From: Typhlomys cinereus
Taxonomy: Eukaryota > Chordata > Mammalia > Rodentia > Platacanthomyidae
Assembly: GCA_023101885.1 (NCBI GenBank)
Contig: JALPQD010000004.1
Coordinates: forward strand, 9,371,688-9,435,687
DNA length: 64,000 nucleotides
Direction: 5' to 3'
The notes under the pieces are model-generated. The model saw only the letters and a program-made list of their open reading frames with translations. It had not been told where the DNA came from and did no database searches. Below are positions 45,150-57,893 of the stretch, in pieces (position 1 is the stretch's first letter; each line of letters starts with the position of its first letter). The position numbers and the translations under genes were made by a program.

Positions 45150-48100
45150 GGATATATCATCCACATATAAGAGAAGATATGAATTTCTTATCTCTCTGTG
45201 TGTGAGAGACCTTGCTCAATATTAAAATTTCCAGTTGCATCTATTTACCATCAAATTCCATAATTTTATCCTTTCTGGTGGCTAAATAGTATTCCATTTT
45301 GCATAAGCATCACATTTTCATTATACCCATTCCCTTGCTGATGGGCATGTTGGCTGAATCCATTTTCTCACTATTGTGAATAGGGCTGCAATGAACATAG
45401 ATGAACAAGTGTGTTTGTAATAAAATGTAGAGATTTTTGGTAGTATTCTTAGTAGTGGTATAGCTGGGTCATATGGCAGTTCCATTTTTAAGTTTCTGAG
45501 GAATATGCACACTGACCTCCAAAAAGATCACTCACATCAACAGTGAATAAGTCTCCCCTTTTCTCCACACACTCACCATCATTTTCTGTTGGTTGTGTTT
45601 TTTATTTTAGCCATTCTGACTAAGATATTATCTGACTGGGGTAAGATGGTATCTCAGCGTAGTTTTAAATACCATTTCTCTGTGATGACTAAGGAAGCTG
45701 AACATCATTTAAGATGTTTGATATTTCAATTTCTTTTTGAGTGATGTCCCTGTTTAGTTCCCGGTCTCAGTTTTTAATTGGAATGTTTGCTGTCTTACTG
45801 TTTAATTTTTTTGAGCTCTTTGTATACTCTGGAGATTAATTCTTTGACAGATTCATAACTAGCAAAGATTTCCCCTATTCTGTGGGTTGTCTTTTGCACA
45901 ATTAACAGTTTCTTTTGAAGAATAGAAAACTTTTAATTTCATTAAGTCCTATGTGTTGATTAATGGTCTTAGTTCCTGGGCAGTTGTGGTCTTGCTTAGG
46001 AAATCTTTACTTAGGTCTATCAATTCAAGTGTACTCCCTACTCTTTCTTCTAAAAGTTTCAGGGTTTTGGATTTAATATCCATTTGGAGTTGATTTTTGC
46101 ATGAGAAGAGAGACAACAGTCAATTTTTGTTCCTCTGCATGTAGATGTCCAATTTTCCCAACATCACTTATTGAAGATGCTTTCTTTTCCCAGTGTGCTT
46201 GTTTGGCACCTTTATCAAAAATCAAGTGGATGTATGTGTAGGAGTTTATATCTAGGTTTTCTGTTCTAATCTATTGGTCCATGTATCTCTTTTTGTGCCA
46301 GTATCAAGCTATTTTCATTACTGTAGCTCTGTAGCATAGTTTGAAATCTGGTTTGGTGATATCTCCAGCAGTCTTCTTACTGCTCAAAATTGTTCTGGTT
46401 AATCATAATCATTTTGTTCTTCCATGTGAATTTTGAGATTCTTTTTTCTATTTCTGTGAAGAACTGCATTGAGATTTTGATTTGAATTGTATTGAATTTG
46501 TATATTGCCTTGAGTAGGATGGTCATTTTCACAATATTGATCCTACCAATCCATGAGCAAGGAAGGTCCTTCTACTTCCTAGTATTCTCTTTAATTTCAT
46601 TCAGCAATGTTTTTTAGTTTCCATTGTACTTGTCTTTTACTTCATTGGTTAAAGTTATTCCAAGGTATTTTATTTTCTATGTAGCTATGTGAATGGGATT
46701 GTTTCTCTTATTTCTTTTTCAGCTTGTTTGTCTCTGATATATAGGATGGCTACTGATTTTTGTATGTTGATTTTGTAGCCTGCCACTTTACTGAAACTGC
46801 TTACTAATTTGAGTAGTTTATTGGTGGAGTCATATGGATCTCTGAAGTATAGAATCATATCTGCAAATAGGGATACTTTAACTTCTTTCATACCTATTGT
46901 ATCTCTTTTATCTCCTTCTCTTGTCTCTTGAAGTAGCTAGGACTTGAAGCATAATATTGAACAGGAGTGGTGACAATGTCTCATTCTAAGTTGGAATGCT
47001 TCAAGTTATTTTCTATTTAAAAGGATGCTTATTTTAGGCTTGTCATATACAGCCTTTATCAAGTTGCAATAGGTCCCTTCTATTCTTGTTTTCCCCAAAG
47101 CTTTTATCATGAAGAAATGCTGAATTCTGTCAAAGGCCTTTTCTTCATCTATTGAGATGATCATGTGATTTTTTGTTTTTGAGTCCATTAATATGATGAA
47201 TCATGCTTATTGATTTATATATTTTTAAACCATCCTTGCATTCTTGGTATGAACATGACTTGATAATGATGTATGATCCTTTGGATATGTTTCTGGATTC
47301 AGTTTGCTAATATTTTATTGAGAATTTTTGCATCCATGCTCATTAGTGAGCTTGGCCTATAATTCTCTTCAATGTGTTTTTGTTTGGCTTGGAATTAGAG
47401 ATGTATTGGATTCATAGAAAGAGTATGGGAGTATTCCTTCTTTATTTTATGCAATAGTTGGAGGAGTAGTGGTGTTAGTTTCTACTCTGAAGGCATGGTA
47501 GAATTCTGTAGTGAATCCATCTGGTCCTGTGCTTTTTTTCTGGTTGGAAGATTTGGGATTATTTTAATTTCATTTCTTGTTATTGGCCTGTTTAATATAT
47601 TTATCTCATTTTGAGTTAATTTTGGTAGGTCATATGTGTTTAGGAATTCATCCATTTCCTTTAGATTGTCCAATTTAAGAGAACATAATTTTTTAAGATA
47701 TGTTCTTATGATTCTCTGGATTTCTCCATTACTTCTTGTGATTTTCCCCTTTTCATTTCTGATTTTGTATATTTGAGTGTTTTGTCTTCCTTTTTGGTTA
47801 GTGAAGCTGAGGACTTGTCAATCTTGTTTATCTTTTCAAAAAAATGGCTTTTTGTTTCATTGATATTTTTGTATTGTATTTTTTAATTCTAGTTCATTGA
47901 TTTCTCCTTGGATCTTGGATGATTCTTCCCATGAGCTACTTTTAGGATTGGTTTGCTCATTTTTTTCTAAAGTTTTCAGGTGTAACATTAAGCCATTTAT
48001 TTAGGTTCGTTCCTTTTTTTTTTTTTTTTAAATAACTTTGAATGGAACTTTCCAGAATCCAGAGTTTCCTTCTTTTTTTTTTTCTTATTTATTATTTATT

Positions 48101-49235
48101 CAATTGTGTGTGTATGCCCGTGGGCGTGTGTGTAGAACCACAGACGAATTCGGGAACCACCATGGACCACCTCCACCTCCTCCTTGTTTACTCTGCCCTG
48201 GGATTCACAGGCTCCTCCCTACCAGGACCAGAAATTCAGTGTCTATATACGGGGTCTAGGATCCAAACTCAGGACCTTCTGCTTACAAGGCAGAGGCTTA
48301 ATCCCTGAGCCACCTCTCCAGCCCCTCTCTTTTTTTTTTTTTTTTTTTTTTAACTATAGGCATTTAGTGCTATAAGATTTTTTCTGTTGGAACTGCTTTC
48401 AATGTGTCCCATAGATTTTGGTAGGTTGTGTCTTCATTTTCATTGGATTCAAAGAAGTTTCTAATTACTTGTTTTATTTCATTTTTGACCTATTCCTCAT
48501 TCAAAAAATGTGTTATTTAGCGTCCATGAGTTTGTGTGGTTTCTATTGTTTCCCTTGTTGTAGATGTCTACTTTTTTTCCATGATGGTCAGATAGTCTGC
48601 AATGAATGATTTAAATTTTTCTGTATCTATGGAGGTTTGCTTTGTGTACTATCATATGGTCTATTTTTGAATGTTTCATGAACTGGTGAGTAGAATGTAT
48701 ATTCTTTAGTGATTGGGTGAAATGTTCTGTAGATATCTGTAAGGGCCATTTGATATGGTTTTGTTTAACACCAGTGTCTCTTCTTAAGTTTTGAACTATT
48801 GTCCTGTCCAATGGGGTGAATGGAGTACTGAAGTCTCCTACTCTCACTGTGTTTGAGTTGATCAATTATTTTGGCTCCTGTAGTGTTTGTTTGATGAACG
48901 TGAGTGCTCCTATGTTTGGTGCATATATGTTTAAGATTGTAAGATCTTCTTGCTGGAATTTTCCCTCAAGTAAGATGTAATATCCACTTTTATCTCTTAT
49001 GGTTTGCTTTAGTTTGAAGTCTATTTTTCTCTGATATTAAGCATGCAACTCCTGCTTGTTTCCTCTTTCCATTTGCTTAGAGTATTTCAATCATCCTTTC
49101 ACTCCAAGCAAGTATTTATCTTTTGTGGTGAAATGTGTTTCTTGGAGGCAAAGAATTGATGGGTCATAATGTTTGATCCAAGCTATAAGCCTGTGTCTCT
49201 TGATCAGGGAGTTGAGCCACTGATATTTAAAGTTA
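45150..49235 (-). pseudogene. L1 ORF2 (element E), EN and RT, broken
   Basis: Pieces in order on the minus strand: endonuclease 48865-48611 (VGDFSTPFTPLDR, KIDHMI), RT N-terminus 47673-47482 (MDEFLNTYDLPKLTQ), 47188-47006 ([15 protein letters not shown]), catalytic segment 46891-46685, and C-terminus 45512-45321 ([22 protein letters not shown]). At the catalytic site the plus strand reads ATCATATCTGCAAATAG instead of ATCATGTCATCTGCAAATAG, a three-base loss that removes one Asp of FADD (it reads FADMIL). Even without the stops the RT would be dead. Confidence 0.85.
48072..48324 (-). mobile_element. Dip-like SINE, younger type, inside L1 E
   Basis: Minus strand starts GGGGCTGGAGAGGTGGCTCA, has the B box-like GAGTTTGGATCC, part of the younger body and GTCTGTGGTTCTAC, then a short CA tract and AATAAATAATAAATAAG. 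About 25 bp of body are missing after the TATAGACAC segment. Long T-runs on both sides (48017-48030, 48330-48351) obscure the TSD. Confidence 0.88.
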
Positions 49236-49299
49236 TTATTGAAAGATGTTCAGTGGTTCCTCATATTTGTTTTGATTTGTCATGTATGCCTCATTCAGC

Positions 49300-50300
49300 T
49301 CTTGTGTTGGTATTGTTTATTCCCTTTAGCTTTGATGTGTTTATCCTTCTCTTCCATCTTGCACATTTGTTCCAGTATTCTCTGTAGCTCTGGCTTAGTA
49401 GCCATATATTCTTTTAATCTGTTTCTGTCATGGAATATTTCTCTTTCCCCTTGTATTATGACTGAGAGTTTTGCTGGATATAATATGGGTTGGCTGTTGT
49501 GTTCATTCAGAATTTGTATTGTGTCTCTCCAAGCCCTGCTGGCTTTTACTATTTGTATTGAGAAGTCAGTAGTTATTTTGATGGGTTTGTCTCTGTATAT
49601 GACACATTCCTTCTATGTTGCAGCTGTTAAGATTCTGTCTTTAACTTGGTGTTGACCTATCATATGCTATAGGGTATTTCTTTTTTTGCCCTGGTTATTT
49701 GGTATTCTGTGTGCATCTTGAATAAGGATGGGTGTCTCTTTTATTAGGTAAGGGAAATTTTCCTTTATTATCTCCTTGATTATACATGGTTGATCTTCCT
49801 CTTCTGAATCTGTTTCTGGAATACTTATGATCCACATGTTGGCCCATTTGATGGTATCCCAGAGTTCCAGTACGTTCCATTCAGTTTATCAGTTTCTCTC
49901 ATTGACTTGCCAACTTCTTCTATCTTATCTTCAAGTTCTGAACTCTGTCTTCTACATGATCAGTTCTATTTTTGAGGCTCTCTATTGAATTTTTTATTAC
50001 ACTGTTTAGATTTTTTTTAATTTCAGCATTATTTCAGTTTGAGCTTTTTTCAGTGCTTCTATGTTTGCAGATCACTGTTTTTTTCCAGTGTTTTTAGATC
50101 TGTTTTCAGGTTCTGTATTTTCCTTCTAGCTGTATCTTGTTTGCTTGTGTTTTCTTGATTTTCTTTTCTGAGTTTGTTTTTTTTTCCTAAGTTTGTTTTC
50201 TTCTTCAATTTTATTTAGGTGTTTATGTTCTCTTGGTGCTGTTTGAACATATTTATAGTCAGTCTTCGAAATTCATTGTCTTGGTAATTGATGTCTTAGA
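49300..50300 (-). pseudogene. L1 ORF1 (element E), broken
   Basis: Between ORF2 and the 5' region, the plus strand reads the complement of the conserved ORF1 C-terminal domain (CCAAGCCCTGCTGGCTTTTA at 49529, matching KARRAW) and, farther right, an A/T-rich coiled-coil region. Stops occur throughout. Confidence 0.7.
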
Positions 50301-51015
50301 TATATTCTAATGGGCTATCCTCTGTAAAGCCTTTGGGATTCGTGATCTTGAGGGAAGACATGTTTTTTTGGATTCTTGTTTTTTTTTCTTTGAGATGTCA
50401 GCATCTAGCTTGTTGCTCATTTTATTTGATTTATATTGCTGTCTTGCCTATGTTTACTGCCTGAGTTAGAGTTTCTATTTGTATGTACTAGTTTTAGGAT
50501 GAGTAGATATTGATTGTAGTTTTATTTGAAGTTTCTGGGTACTGATATTTGGCGGGGTGGTGGTTTTCTATCTGGAGTACTACTTTTCAGCACTTAGTAA
50601 TGTCAATGTTTTCCTTTGCATTAATTAACAAATGTTGGCCCCTTCACTTGCAAAAAAGAGGTAATGATTCTAGTGTTTTCTGGCTGTAGAATCATGTTGA
50701 TGCTTCTCAGATGGGTTTTCTGATGTGACTGTTATATTGGGTTCAGAGGCCTTTTCTCTCTTTATTCTTGAAGTTTGCTGTTGTATGAAATCCTCTACTT
50801 GGACTTATTATCTTGTATGTGTGTGATTAGCGGGAAAGGAGGTGCCAATATATGGCAACCTAGGGTATCAGCAGGGAGAAGGGTGTCAGTGCATGGGCAA
50901 CAAAGGCGATCGGGGTCAGGATGGAAGCCTCCCACCCTACCTCAGTTTTTCAATCGTCCTTCCAGCAGTGGGAGGTCACCCTTCTCTGATATCACCATGT
51001 CAGGCAGATGCAGCA
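50300..51015 (-). promoter_or_regulatory. Probable L1 5' UTR (element E)
   Basis: Upstream of ORF1 and GC-richer at 50830-51000. It does not resemble the GC-rich monomers at 22.4-22.8 kb. Confidence 0.45.
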
Positions 51016-51054
51016 CCTGATAGTCCTTAACATAACAAGCATGTTGTTATTTTC

Positions 51055-51190
51055 TCTGTTACTCTTTCCTTTATCTAGAATGTTCTTAGTCACATGCCCA
51101 CCATCTTCTTGTCCAATGCTAATTTTTTCTAAGCCTCTCTGAATATCAAAGAACTCAGTTTGACCTATCTAATCATTGTCCCCACTTTTG
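51055..51190 (+). mobile_element. L2 relic
   Basis: CCTTTATCTAGAATGTTCTT, then CTAAGCCTCTCTGAATATCA and TGACC resemble the L2 3' region (TGGAACGCTCTT and AGAGAGGCCTTCCCTGACC type). Confidence 0.55.
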
Positions 51191-51194
<4 letters not shown>

Positions 51195-51229
<35 letters not shown>

Positions 51230-51456
51230 TCAGATGACATTTGAATGTCTGTGCCTGTGGAGGCTCGAGGGAATCACACTGGATTGCTCTACCTCCTTAA
51301 TGCTTTGCTCTCCAGTTTTCCACACTCCACATTATGGCCAGAATTACAGGTCATTGCCATTTCCATCCATCTTTTTAAAGTGGAATCTGGGATCTGAATT
51401 TTAAGTCTTTCTGTTTGTGAGGCAAAGTCTTAAATCCTGAGCCATCTGTCAAATCC
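51195..51456 (-). mobile_element. Older B2-superfamily SINE with (TG)n
   Basis: Older body read backwards (GTGCCTGTGGAGG, ACACTGGATTGCTCTACCTCC, CTGAGCCATCTGTC). A pure (TG)17 tract lies at its tail (51195-51228). Confidence 0.8.
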
Positions 51457-52258
51457 TATTTTTAATTTTTTTTAATCAGCAATATATTTTTATTAGTAAG
51501 AATTATTGTTGAAAATTTTTATATCTCTGCCTTGCTAGGAAGTGGTGTATAAAAAGAGTGAGATGTTTTGTTCATTCCTGTTCTTTCCATGTTTGTGTGG
51601 TTTGTACTTGATATTGAAAGAACTTGATTAATAGATGGATGGTTGCACAAAGTTCCCTGCTCCATCTTGGGCATGGCTGTGACTTCCACAGGTTGAAATT
51701 CGAGTTTCTGGTGGGTGCACACATGATTACTAATCTACAAAATTAACGCTTCAGAGCACGATTTGCCCAACTAATTTGCACAGCTCTTCCATGCATAAAA
51801 TAAGAAACTAAAACCGTCTACTTACTACACAGGTTTCAGAGATCATATTTAGAAAAGTCCAAGAAAAGAGAAAAATGCATACTAAATTTCAAGCTCTGGA
51901 TTTAACACCCACAGGCATGTACACACACACACACACACATGTGCACACACACACACCCTGTATAAAACACATAGTCACATTCTCACATGCTGTTTATAGA
52001 TATTTTTTCACTTTTGCCTTCTCCCAGAAGCGATTCACATTATCCTCTCCTTTTTTTTCTATGCATTCACACAAATCTAAATCTTAAAAACGACATGATT
52101 TATGCCATACATAAATAGTTATTCTTTGATCATTTTTTTCTATTTAATCACATGTAGGGTAACTTTTAAAGTTTATGAATACATATATATATATATATAT
52201 ATACATATATATGACTGTTCAATAGCTATATAGTGTAGTATTTTATAGATTAGATTTA
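51457..52258. other. Unique AT-rich DNA with CA and AT tracts
   Basis: A broken (CA)n lies at 51918-51955 and an (AT)n at 52182-52213. No gene recognised. Confidence 0.45.
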
Positions 52259-52272
52259 TTATAACTGATTTT

Positions 52273-55200
52273 TTAACATTTTTATTATTATTTCCGCTCA
52301 TACAAACTTAATAGGTAGACCAGTTCCCTCCCCCCTCCTCCTCCCCCCGAACTCCCTGCTCCATCTCCCTCCCTCCCCATCTCCCAGTGCCTCCCCCCCA
52401 ATTCCCAGAGAGTATTTTATTGTGTATGCCTAACTCTCCTCTTGGTCCTCCTCTCCGATGACATACAAGGACCCAGTGGCATTTCCCTGAACCTTTTCTC
52501 ATGTTCCCCTTAAGCATAGGAACACTACTGTGGCTGTCAATCCCTTGCCTCCAAGGATCTTGGTACCTTTAGCCGATGCTAGACTTTGTGAGGTCAATAG
52601 TGTGTTGGACATTGCGCAGGGCATGCAAAGTCCTATTATGATTGCTTCAGCCCTAACTAGTGTGGAGAATCTTCAAATCATTGCTCCTCCCATCCTTTTG
52701 CTCTTACAATCTTACCGCCCCCTCTTCTGCAAATGTCCCTGAGTTTCAGGATGGGGAGAGATTAGGCTGGCTTAGTTCTATGTGGTTGATATAGAGTTTC
52801 TGAAGTTCTGGATTGTGGTTTGTTGATTTTCTTTTGCAGTTTTGCTGCTCCTGCAATGCCTTTCACTCCATCTTGATGGGCACTGTATGTCATCCCTTGG
52901 TCTGAGACAAAAAACTGTTAAACTGGAGTCTTGTTACAATAGCACATTCAAGGGTAGATGTAATAAAAGCAGGAAACCTCGGTGAGGGAGGGGTCAGTCA
53001 CCCATTTGCAAAATGATCACCTTTCATCTGCCAGACTATATGCCCTCCCCTTCTGGTGAGATCATAGCCCCTCAGTTGTATATGATCAGGAAGGAACGTC
53101 TGTGAACTTAACCAGGTGTCACATTACTTACTTGCATTCCTTGGAGGCCGATTTTCTCTGCTGTAACATGGTCCCCTCTCTCCTTGTGTCTGATGTGGCC
53201 CTCCAACCCCATCCCTCCTGTTCACAATCCTTGCAATTACTGTGTTACATAGGTTTACCTTTGAGTATCTCAATGTGGGCTGGGTGAGTTTGGTACTAGG
53301 AGCCACATATTAGGGAGTACATATGGCGCTTAACTTTCTGGGTTTGGGATACTTCACTTAATATAATTGTTTCTAATAACATCCATTTCCCAGCAAATTC
53401 CAGTAATTCATCATTTTTGATGGCTGATTAGTACTCCATTGTATAGATGTACCACAGTTTCTTTATCCACTTGTCAACTGTTGGACATTTAGGTTGATTC
53501 CATGACATTGCTATTGTAAACAGTGCTGCTATGAACATGGTCGTGCTTGTGCTATCTAGGCGAACCTCTGCTGTATGGGGGTTATTCCCAAAAGTGGAAT
53601 AGCAGGGTCATATGTCATTTCAATCTTTAATTTCTTTAAGAATCTCCAGACGGCTCGCCAGAATGGCTGTATGAGCCTGCATTCCCACCAGCAATGCAGG
53701 AGAGTTCCCCTCTCTCCACATCCTCTCCAGCACTTGTTGTTTGTATTGTGGATTTTTGCCATCCTGACCGGAGTGAGATGATATCTCAGGGAGGTTTTCA
53801 TTTGCATTTCCCTGATGGCTAAAGAAGTGGAGCATTTTTTAAGATATTTGTTAGACATTTTAATTTCATCTCTGGTAAAATTTCTTTTAAGTTCCAGGGC
53901 CCATTTTTTAATTGGGCCATTGGTTTCCTTGGTGTTTAATTTTCTAAGTTCCTTGTGCACGCTGGACAGTAGAGCTCTATCAGATATGTGGTTAGTGAAG
54001 ATTTTCTCCCATTCTGTGGGTTGCCTTTGAGCTCGTGTGACAATCTCTTTATCTGAACAGAAGCTCTTTAATTTCATAAGATCCCATCTGTTGAGTGTTG
54101 GTAGCATTGACTGTGCCATTGGATGTCTGTTTAGGAAATGTTGGCCTAGCCCAATCAGCTCGAGGGAGTTCCCTATCCTTTCAACTATGGTTTTTATAGT
54201 CTCTGTCCTTATATCAAGGTCCTTGATCCATTTGGAATTAAGTCTTGTACATGGTGACAAGTATGGGTCCAGCTTTAATCTTCTGCATGTGGAGATCCAG
54301 TTTTGCCAGCACCATTTGTTGAAGATGCTGTTCTTTTTCATTGGATTCTTTGGGCCTCTTTGTCAAAGATCAAATGGCTGTATTTTTGTGGGCTTATATC
54401 TGTGTGTCTATTTTAGAGCCAGTACTAGGCTGTTTTTATAACTATGGATTTGTAGTATAGACTAAGGTTTGGTATGGTAATACCTCCAGCAGTGTTTTTG
54501 TTACTCAGGATTGTCTTTGCTATCCTGGGTCTTTTGTGCCTCCATATGAATTTTGAGATTCTTTGGTCAACTTCTTTAAAGAATTGCTTTGGGATTTTAA
54601 TTGGTATAGCATTGCATTTGTATATTGCCTTTGGTAGGATGGTCATTTTTACAATGTTGATTCTGCCAATCCAGGAATATGGGAGGTCTTTCCACCTTCT
54701 GATGTCTTCTGCAATTTCTTTCTTTAGGGTTTTAAAGTTTTCATTGTAAAGGTCTTTTACCTCCTTGGTTAGGTTTATACCAAGGTATTTCATTTTTTTA
54801 GGGGCTACAGTAAATGGGATTGTTTCTCTCAAGGCTTTTTCACTTCTTTCATTCTGGGCATATAGGAAGGGTTCTGATTTTTGCACATTTATTTTGTATC
54901 CTGCCACCCTGCTGAACTTCTCAATTAGTTCCAGGAGCTTCCTGGTGGAGTTTTTGGGATCACTCAGGTATAAGATCATGTCATCTGCAAATAGGGAGAG
55001 CTTGACTTCTTACTTGCCAATTTGAATCCCTCTTATGTCCCTTTCTTGTCTTATGGCTTCAGCTAACACTTCAAGTACAATATTGAATAGAAGTGGTGAG
55101 AGTGGACAGCCTTGTCTAGTTCCTGATCGAAGTGGGAATGCTTCCAATTGTTCCCCATTGAGCAAAATCCTTGCTGTGGGCTTGTTGTATACAGCTTTTA

Positions 55201-55338
55201 TTATATTGATAAAGGTTCCTTCCATTCCTACTGTCTCTAGCATTTTGATCATAAAAGGCTGTTGGATCTTGTCAAAGGCTTTTTCTGCATCTATTGAGAG
55301 TATCATGTGGTCTTGGTCTTTGGACTGGTTTACATAAT
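52273..55338 (-). mobile_element. 5'-truncated L1 (element C) with TSD
   Basis: A 3.07-kb minus-strand L1 with the T-rich 3' tail at 52273-52295, full 3' UTR and ORF2 up to [13 protein letters not shown]. It is flanked by a perfect 14-bp duplication (TTATAACTGATTTT at 52259-52272 and 55339-55352), so this is one clean insertion. Close in sequence to element B. Confidence 0.93.
53296..55336 (-). pseudogene. L1 ORF2, RT and C-terminal domains (element C)
   Basis: Starts in the RT ([16 protein letters not shown] region) and reaches the ORF2 stop at 53296. Open pieces are 55306-55010, 54979-54425 (MILYLSDP to VIKTA) and 54341-53556 (261 codons, from [10 protein letters not shown] to FLKKLKIEM). 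Compared with element B there are two point stops (GAA to TAA before EVKLS, and TGG to TAG after VIKTA), a 27-bp in-frame loss between two CAGAT repeats (near 54395), and a one-base loss near 54339. FADD is intact. Not functional. Confidence 0.9.
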
Positions 55339-55676
55339 TTATAACTGATTTTATGTTATTTATTTACCTGTTTACCTATTTTTTCTTAAGAGAACTACAA
55401 CATTTCCAACTGGAGATCTTTCTTCTCTACCTATATGTGTCTCTTTCTCTGAGGGAACTGAGTAGGAAAAAGCAGACAGAAATGAAAGGAAGGAACATTT
55501 ACCTTTCTTTGACTGGCTCTGCTGGCATGCAGTCAACTGGCAGGGTTACTTAGGAAATTCAGATTGCTTTAATGATGGTCAGAGATGCTCAAGCCAATTA
55601 TATTATAAAATAGAAATTTCTGTGATGAAGTTCTGTTCAAAAGCTATTAGATCCTAGTAGAGGAAGAGATATGAAA

Positions 55677-55866
55677 TTTTTTTCATTTCATTTATTTAGG
55701 AGAGAGAGAGAAATAGAGAGAGAGAATACGATCATATACATACATGTCAGAGGACAACTTTCAGAAATCTGTTCTCTCCTTTCACCATGTGGGCTCTGTG
55801 AATTGAACTCAAGTTTCCAAGTTTGCACGCAGACACCTTTATCCACTGTGTTACCTCACCAACGCA
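55677..55866 (-). mobile_element. B3-like SINE
   Basis: Plus-strand text CATGTCAGAGGACAACTTTC, TTCTCTCCTTTCACCATGTG, GAATTGAACTCAAG and CCTTTATCCACTGTGTTACC is the B3 pattern read backwards, next to a (GA)n tract at 55699-55727. Confidence 0.75.
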
Positions 55867-56470
55867 GAGGAAGGGATGTTTTTAATCTATGTTTGTAGTT
55901 GATGAATTTTTCATATAAGTGGCATTTAGCTAATACTTGATAGAAAATTGCTGTGGGATGAGTTGAGACAGGGAGGAGTATATTAGACAGCAAGGAAGGT
56001 GAATTAATATTCTCATTGCCACATTTGAGTCCCTGACTAAAGAGTTATTGAGTTTCTTTCTAGTCCACTGAAGGCAATTGCATGTGAGGAGAGGAGAGGG
56101 AAGAGGAGAAATTAAGAGGAGTTTTCAGAGTGAGAAGGTATTCTGTCTACATGCCCTCAAAGTGTCAGAGGTGTTTCAGAATGAGGAGCTTTGTCTAGGA
56201 GATGCATATGTGTTCTGCTCTTGTAGTGGAAAGACATGGAATTTCACTCATATTGCATGCTCTATTATTTCTAGGAAAAATACTTTTAGGCTTCAAGAAA
56301 GTGCAATATGTAGGTAAGAAGATGATGAATAGATCCAGTCAAACTTGAGATCAAAGTCATTTTTCTGCCACTATTTCTCCGAAAGACTTGGGAAGGTTAT
56401 TTTATGAGTCTAGAGTTCCTCATCTATCTGGATGAATTTATACCTCCTGAACAATTATGAGGAATAAATG

Positions 56471-56473
<3 letters not shown>
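55867..56473. other. Unique DNA
   Basis: No gene or repeat recognised. Confidence 0.4.

Positions 56474-56505
<32 letters not shown>
56474..56505. repeat. (AT)n microsatellite
   Basis: AT dinucleotides passing into a T-run that may be the tail of the next SINE. Confidence 0.95.
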
Positions 56506-56519
<14 letters not shown>

Positions 56520-56606
56520 GCCTGGTGTTTTTGTATCCATGATGGGAACTCAGGTCCTTTTTCTTGCAAGGCAGAGTCTTAACCCTTGAACCATCTCTCC
56601 AACCCC
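56506..56606 (-). mobile_element. SINE head fragment
   Basis: About 90 bp of the B2-superfamily head (minus strand GGGGTTGGAGAGATGGTTCA, then CTTGCAAG and ACCTGAGTTCCCATC) followed directly by a T-run on plus. Severe body loss. Confidence 0.75.
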
Positions 56607-56725
56607 ATTCATGAGTTTTTGAAGGGCATATTCAAAACATATCACTGAGTATTTGCAGGTTGACAACTTGGAGTAGTCACTTAGCTTATCAACTATAGCT
56701 GATGTGGTTGGGATCATCCATAATT

Positions 56726-56726
<1 letters not shown>

Positions 56727-56763
<37 letters not shown>

Positions 56764-56767
56764 TATA
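56727..56767. repeat. (AT)n microsatellite
   Basis: AT dinucleotides with one ATGT interruption. Confidence 0.95.
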
Positions 56768-56881
56768 AACATAGCATTTATTATATCATTGGAATTTATC
56801 CTACATTCCTTTCTAAATATTAAAAATGAAAATTACAAATTATTTCATCAAGGAGGATGATACTTGTACAGCATTTTCAAT

Positions 56882-57040
56882 ATTTTCTTTTTCTGGTTTG
56901 TGTTTTTGCAAGAGGGTTTCACATTGCACAGGATGGACTCCAAGTTGTTATTAGCTGGAACTGGCCTTGGACACTTGAAGTTCCTGCCTCTACCTCCCAG
57001 GCACTGAGATTTCACGTGTGTAGCACCAATCTCCAGCTGC
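56882..57040 (-). mobile_element. B1-like (7SL-derived) SINE
   Basis: GGGTTTCACATTGCACAGG, GAACTGGCCTTGGACACTTG, CCTGCCTCTACCTCCCAGGC and GTGTGTAGCACC match B1 read backwards; diverged. Confidence 0.72.
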
Positions 57041-57893
57041 AAGTCAAAACACTGGAAACTGATACCATGATATGTATACAACAGGCTTACAAAACACCAT
57101 TTGGTCATCTGCAAGGAGGAACTCAGTCTTTTTCCACTATTTCCAACCTTAGGAGTTCTGCCTTGAAGCCATTAAAAAGTTAGTTACTATTGTGGTTTAT
57201 ATTACAGGACGCTTCAGGGATGAAGATGGGGTAACAAGAGGACTTAGAAGAAGCTGATGGCTGACTGGAGACATAGAAACTAGGAAATCTTTCACCTGAG
57301 ATGATGAACATAGAAAATGAACAATCCTAATTTTGTAAGCCTAAATATTTTCTGGAAATGGTCTCATGAAGATGACATAATCTAGCAGCTTCTTCACTAA
57401 TAGAGTAACTTCATGAAACAAGACAAACTTTTCTGAAGATCAGCTTGGACAGATGTTTTTTTCCAGCATATTCTCTTCTCACTCCCACCTTCCCTTCCAC
57501 AGCAGCTCATATTGTTTTTCTCCTTTCTTCCTGTGACCACCATAGAAGAAAGATAATCAGGAAATGCTCTCCACTGCAGATGGCCAGGTACCAGAGAGCA
57601 ACAGAAGCTCATCAGCATCTTGTTTCTTCCATCCGGAAAAGATGGACTTAGCACCCACTCTGTTAATCAAATAAAAGAACATTTGCAAAAAAAGGAAAAT
57701 AGATTAAAAGAGTCCATGATCTTTTTCATAAAGTCTCTTTATTTAAAAAATGATTGCATAGAGTTCTGCAAAACATGAAAAAAAAAGACTTAAGAGAAAC
57801 AAATTCAATTAAAAATTTTATACTCTTTTTATTTCTAACTTTCTTCAGACTATTTAAAAACTTGCCAAGAAATTCTTTTCAGAAGTATTAGTA
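57041..57893. other. Unique DNA; possible retrocopy end
   Basis: AATAAA at 57669 followed by an A-run at 57686-57692 looks like a polyadenylated transcript end, but no coding sequence is recognisable upstream. Nothing else seen. Confidence 0.3.

Larger units (their letters stand above)
44888..51015 (-). mobile_element. Old near-full-length L1 (element E)
   Basis: From its T-rich 3' end near 44888 it reads, on the minus strand, through a short 3' UTR, the whole of ORF2 (about 49235 down to 45150), ORF1 (about 50300-49300) and a 5' region to about 51015. The 3' UTR lacks the C-rich tract of the younger elements, and substitutions and stops are many, so it belongs to an older L1 lineage. A SINE is inserted at 48072-48324. 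Confidence 0.85.
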
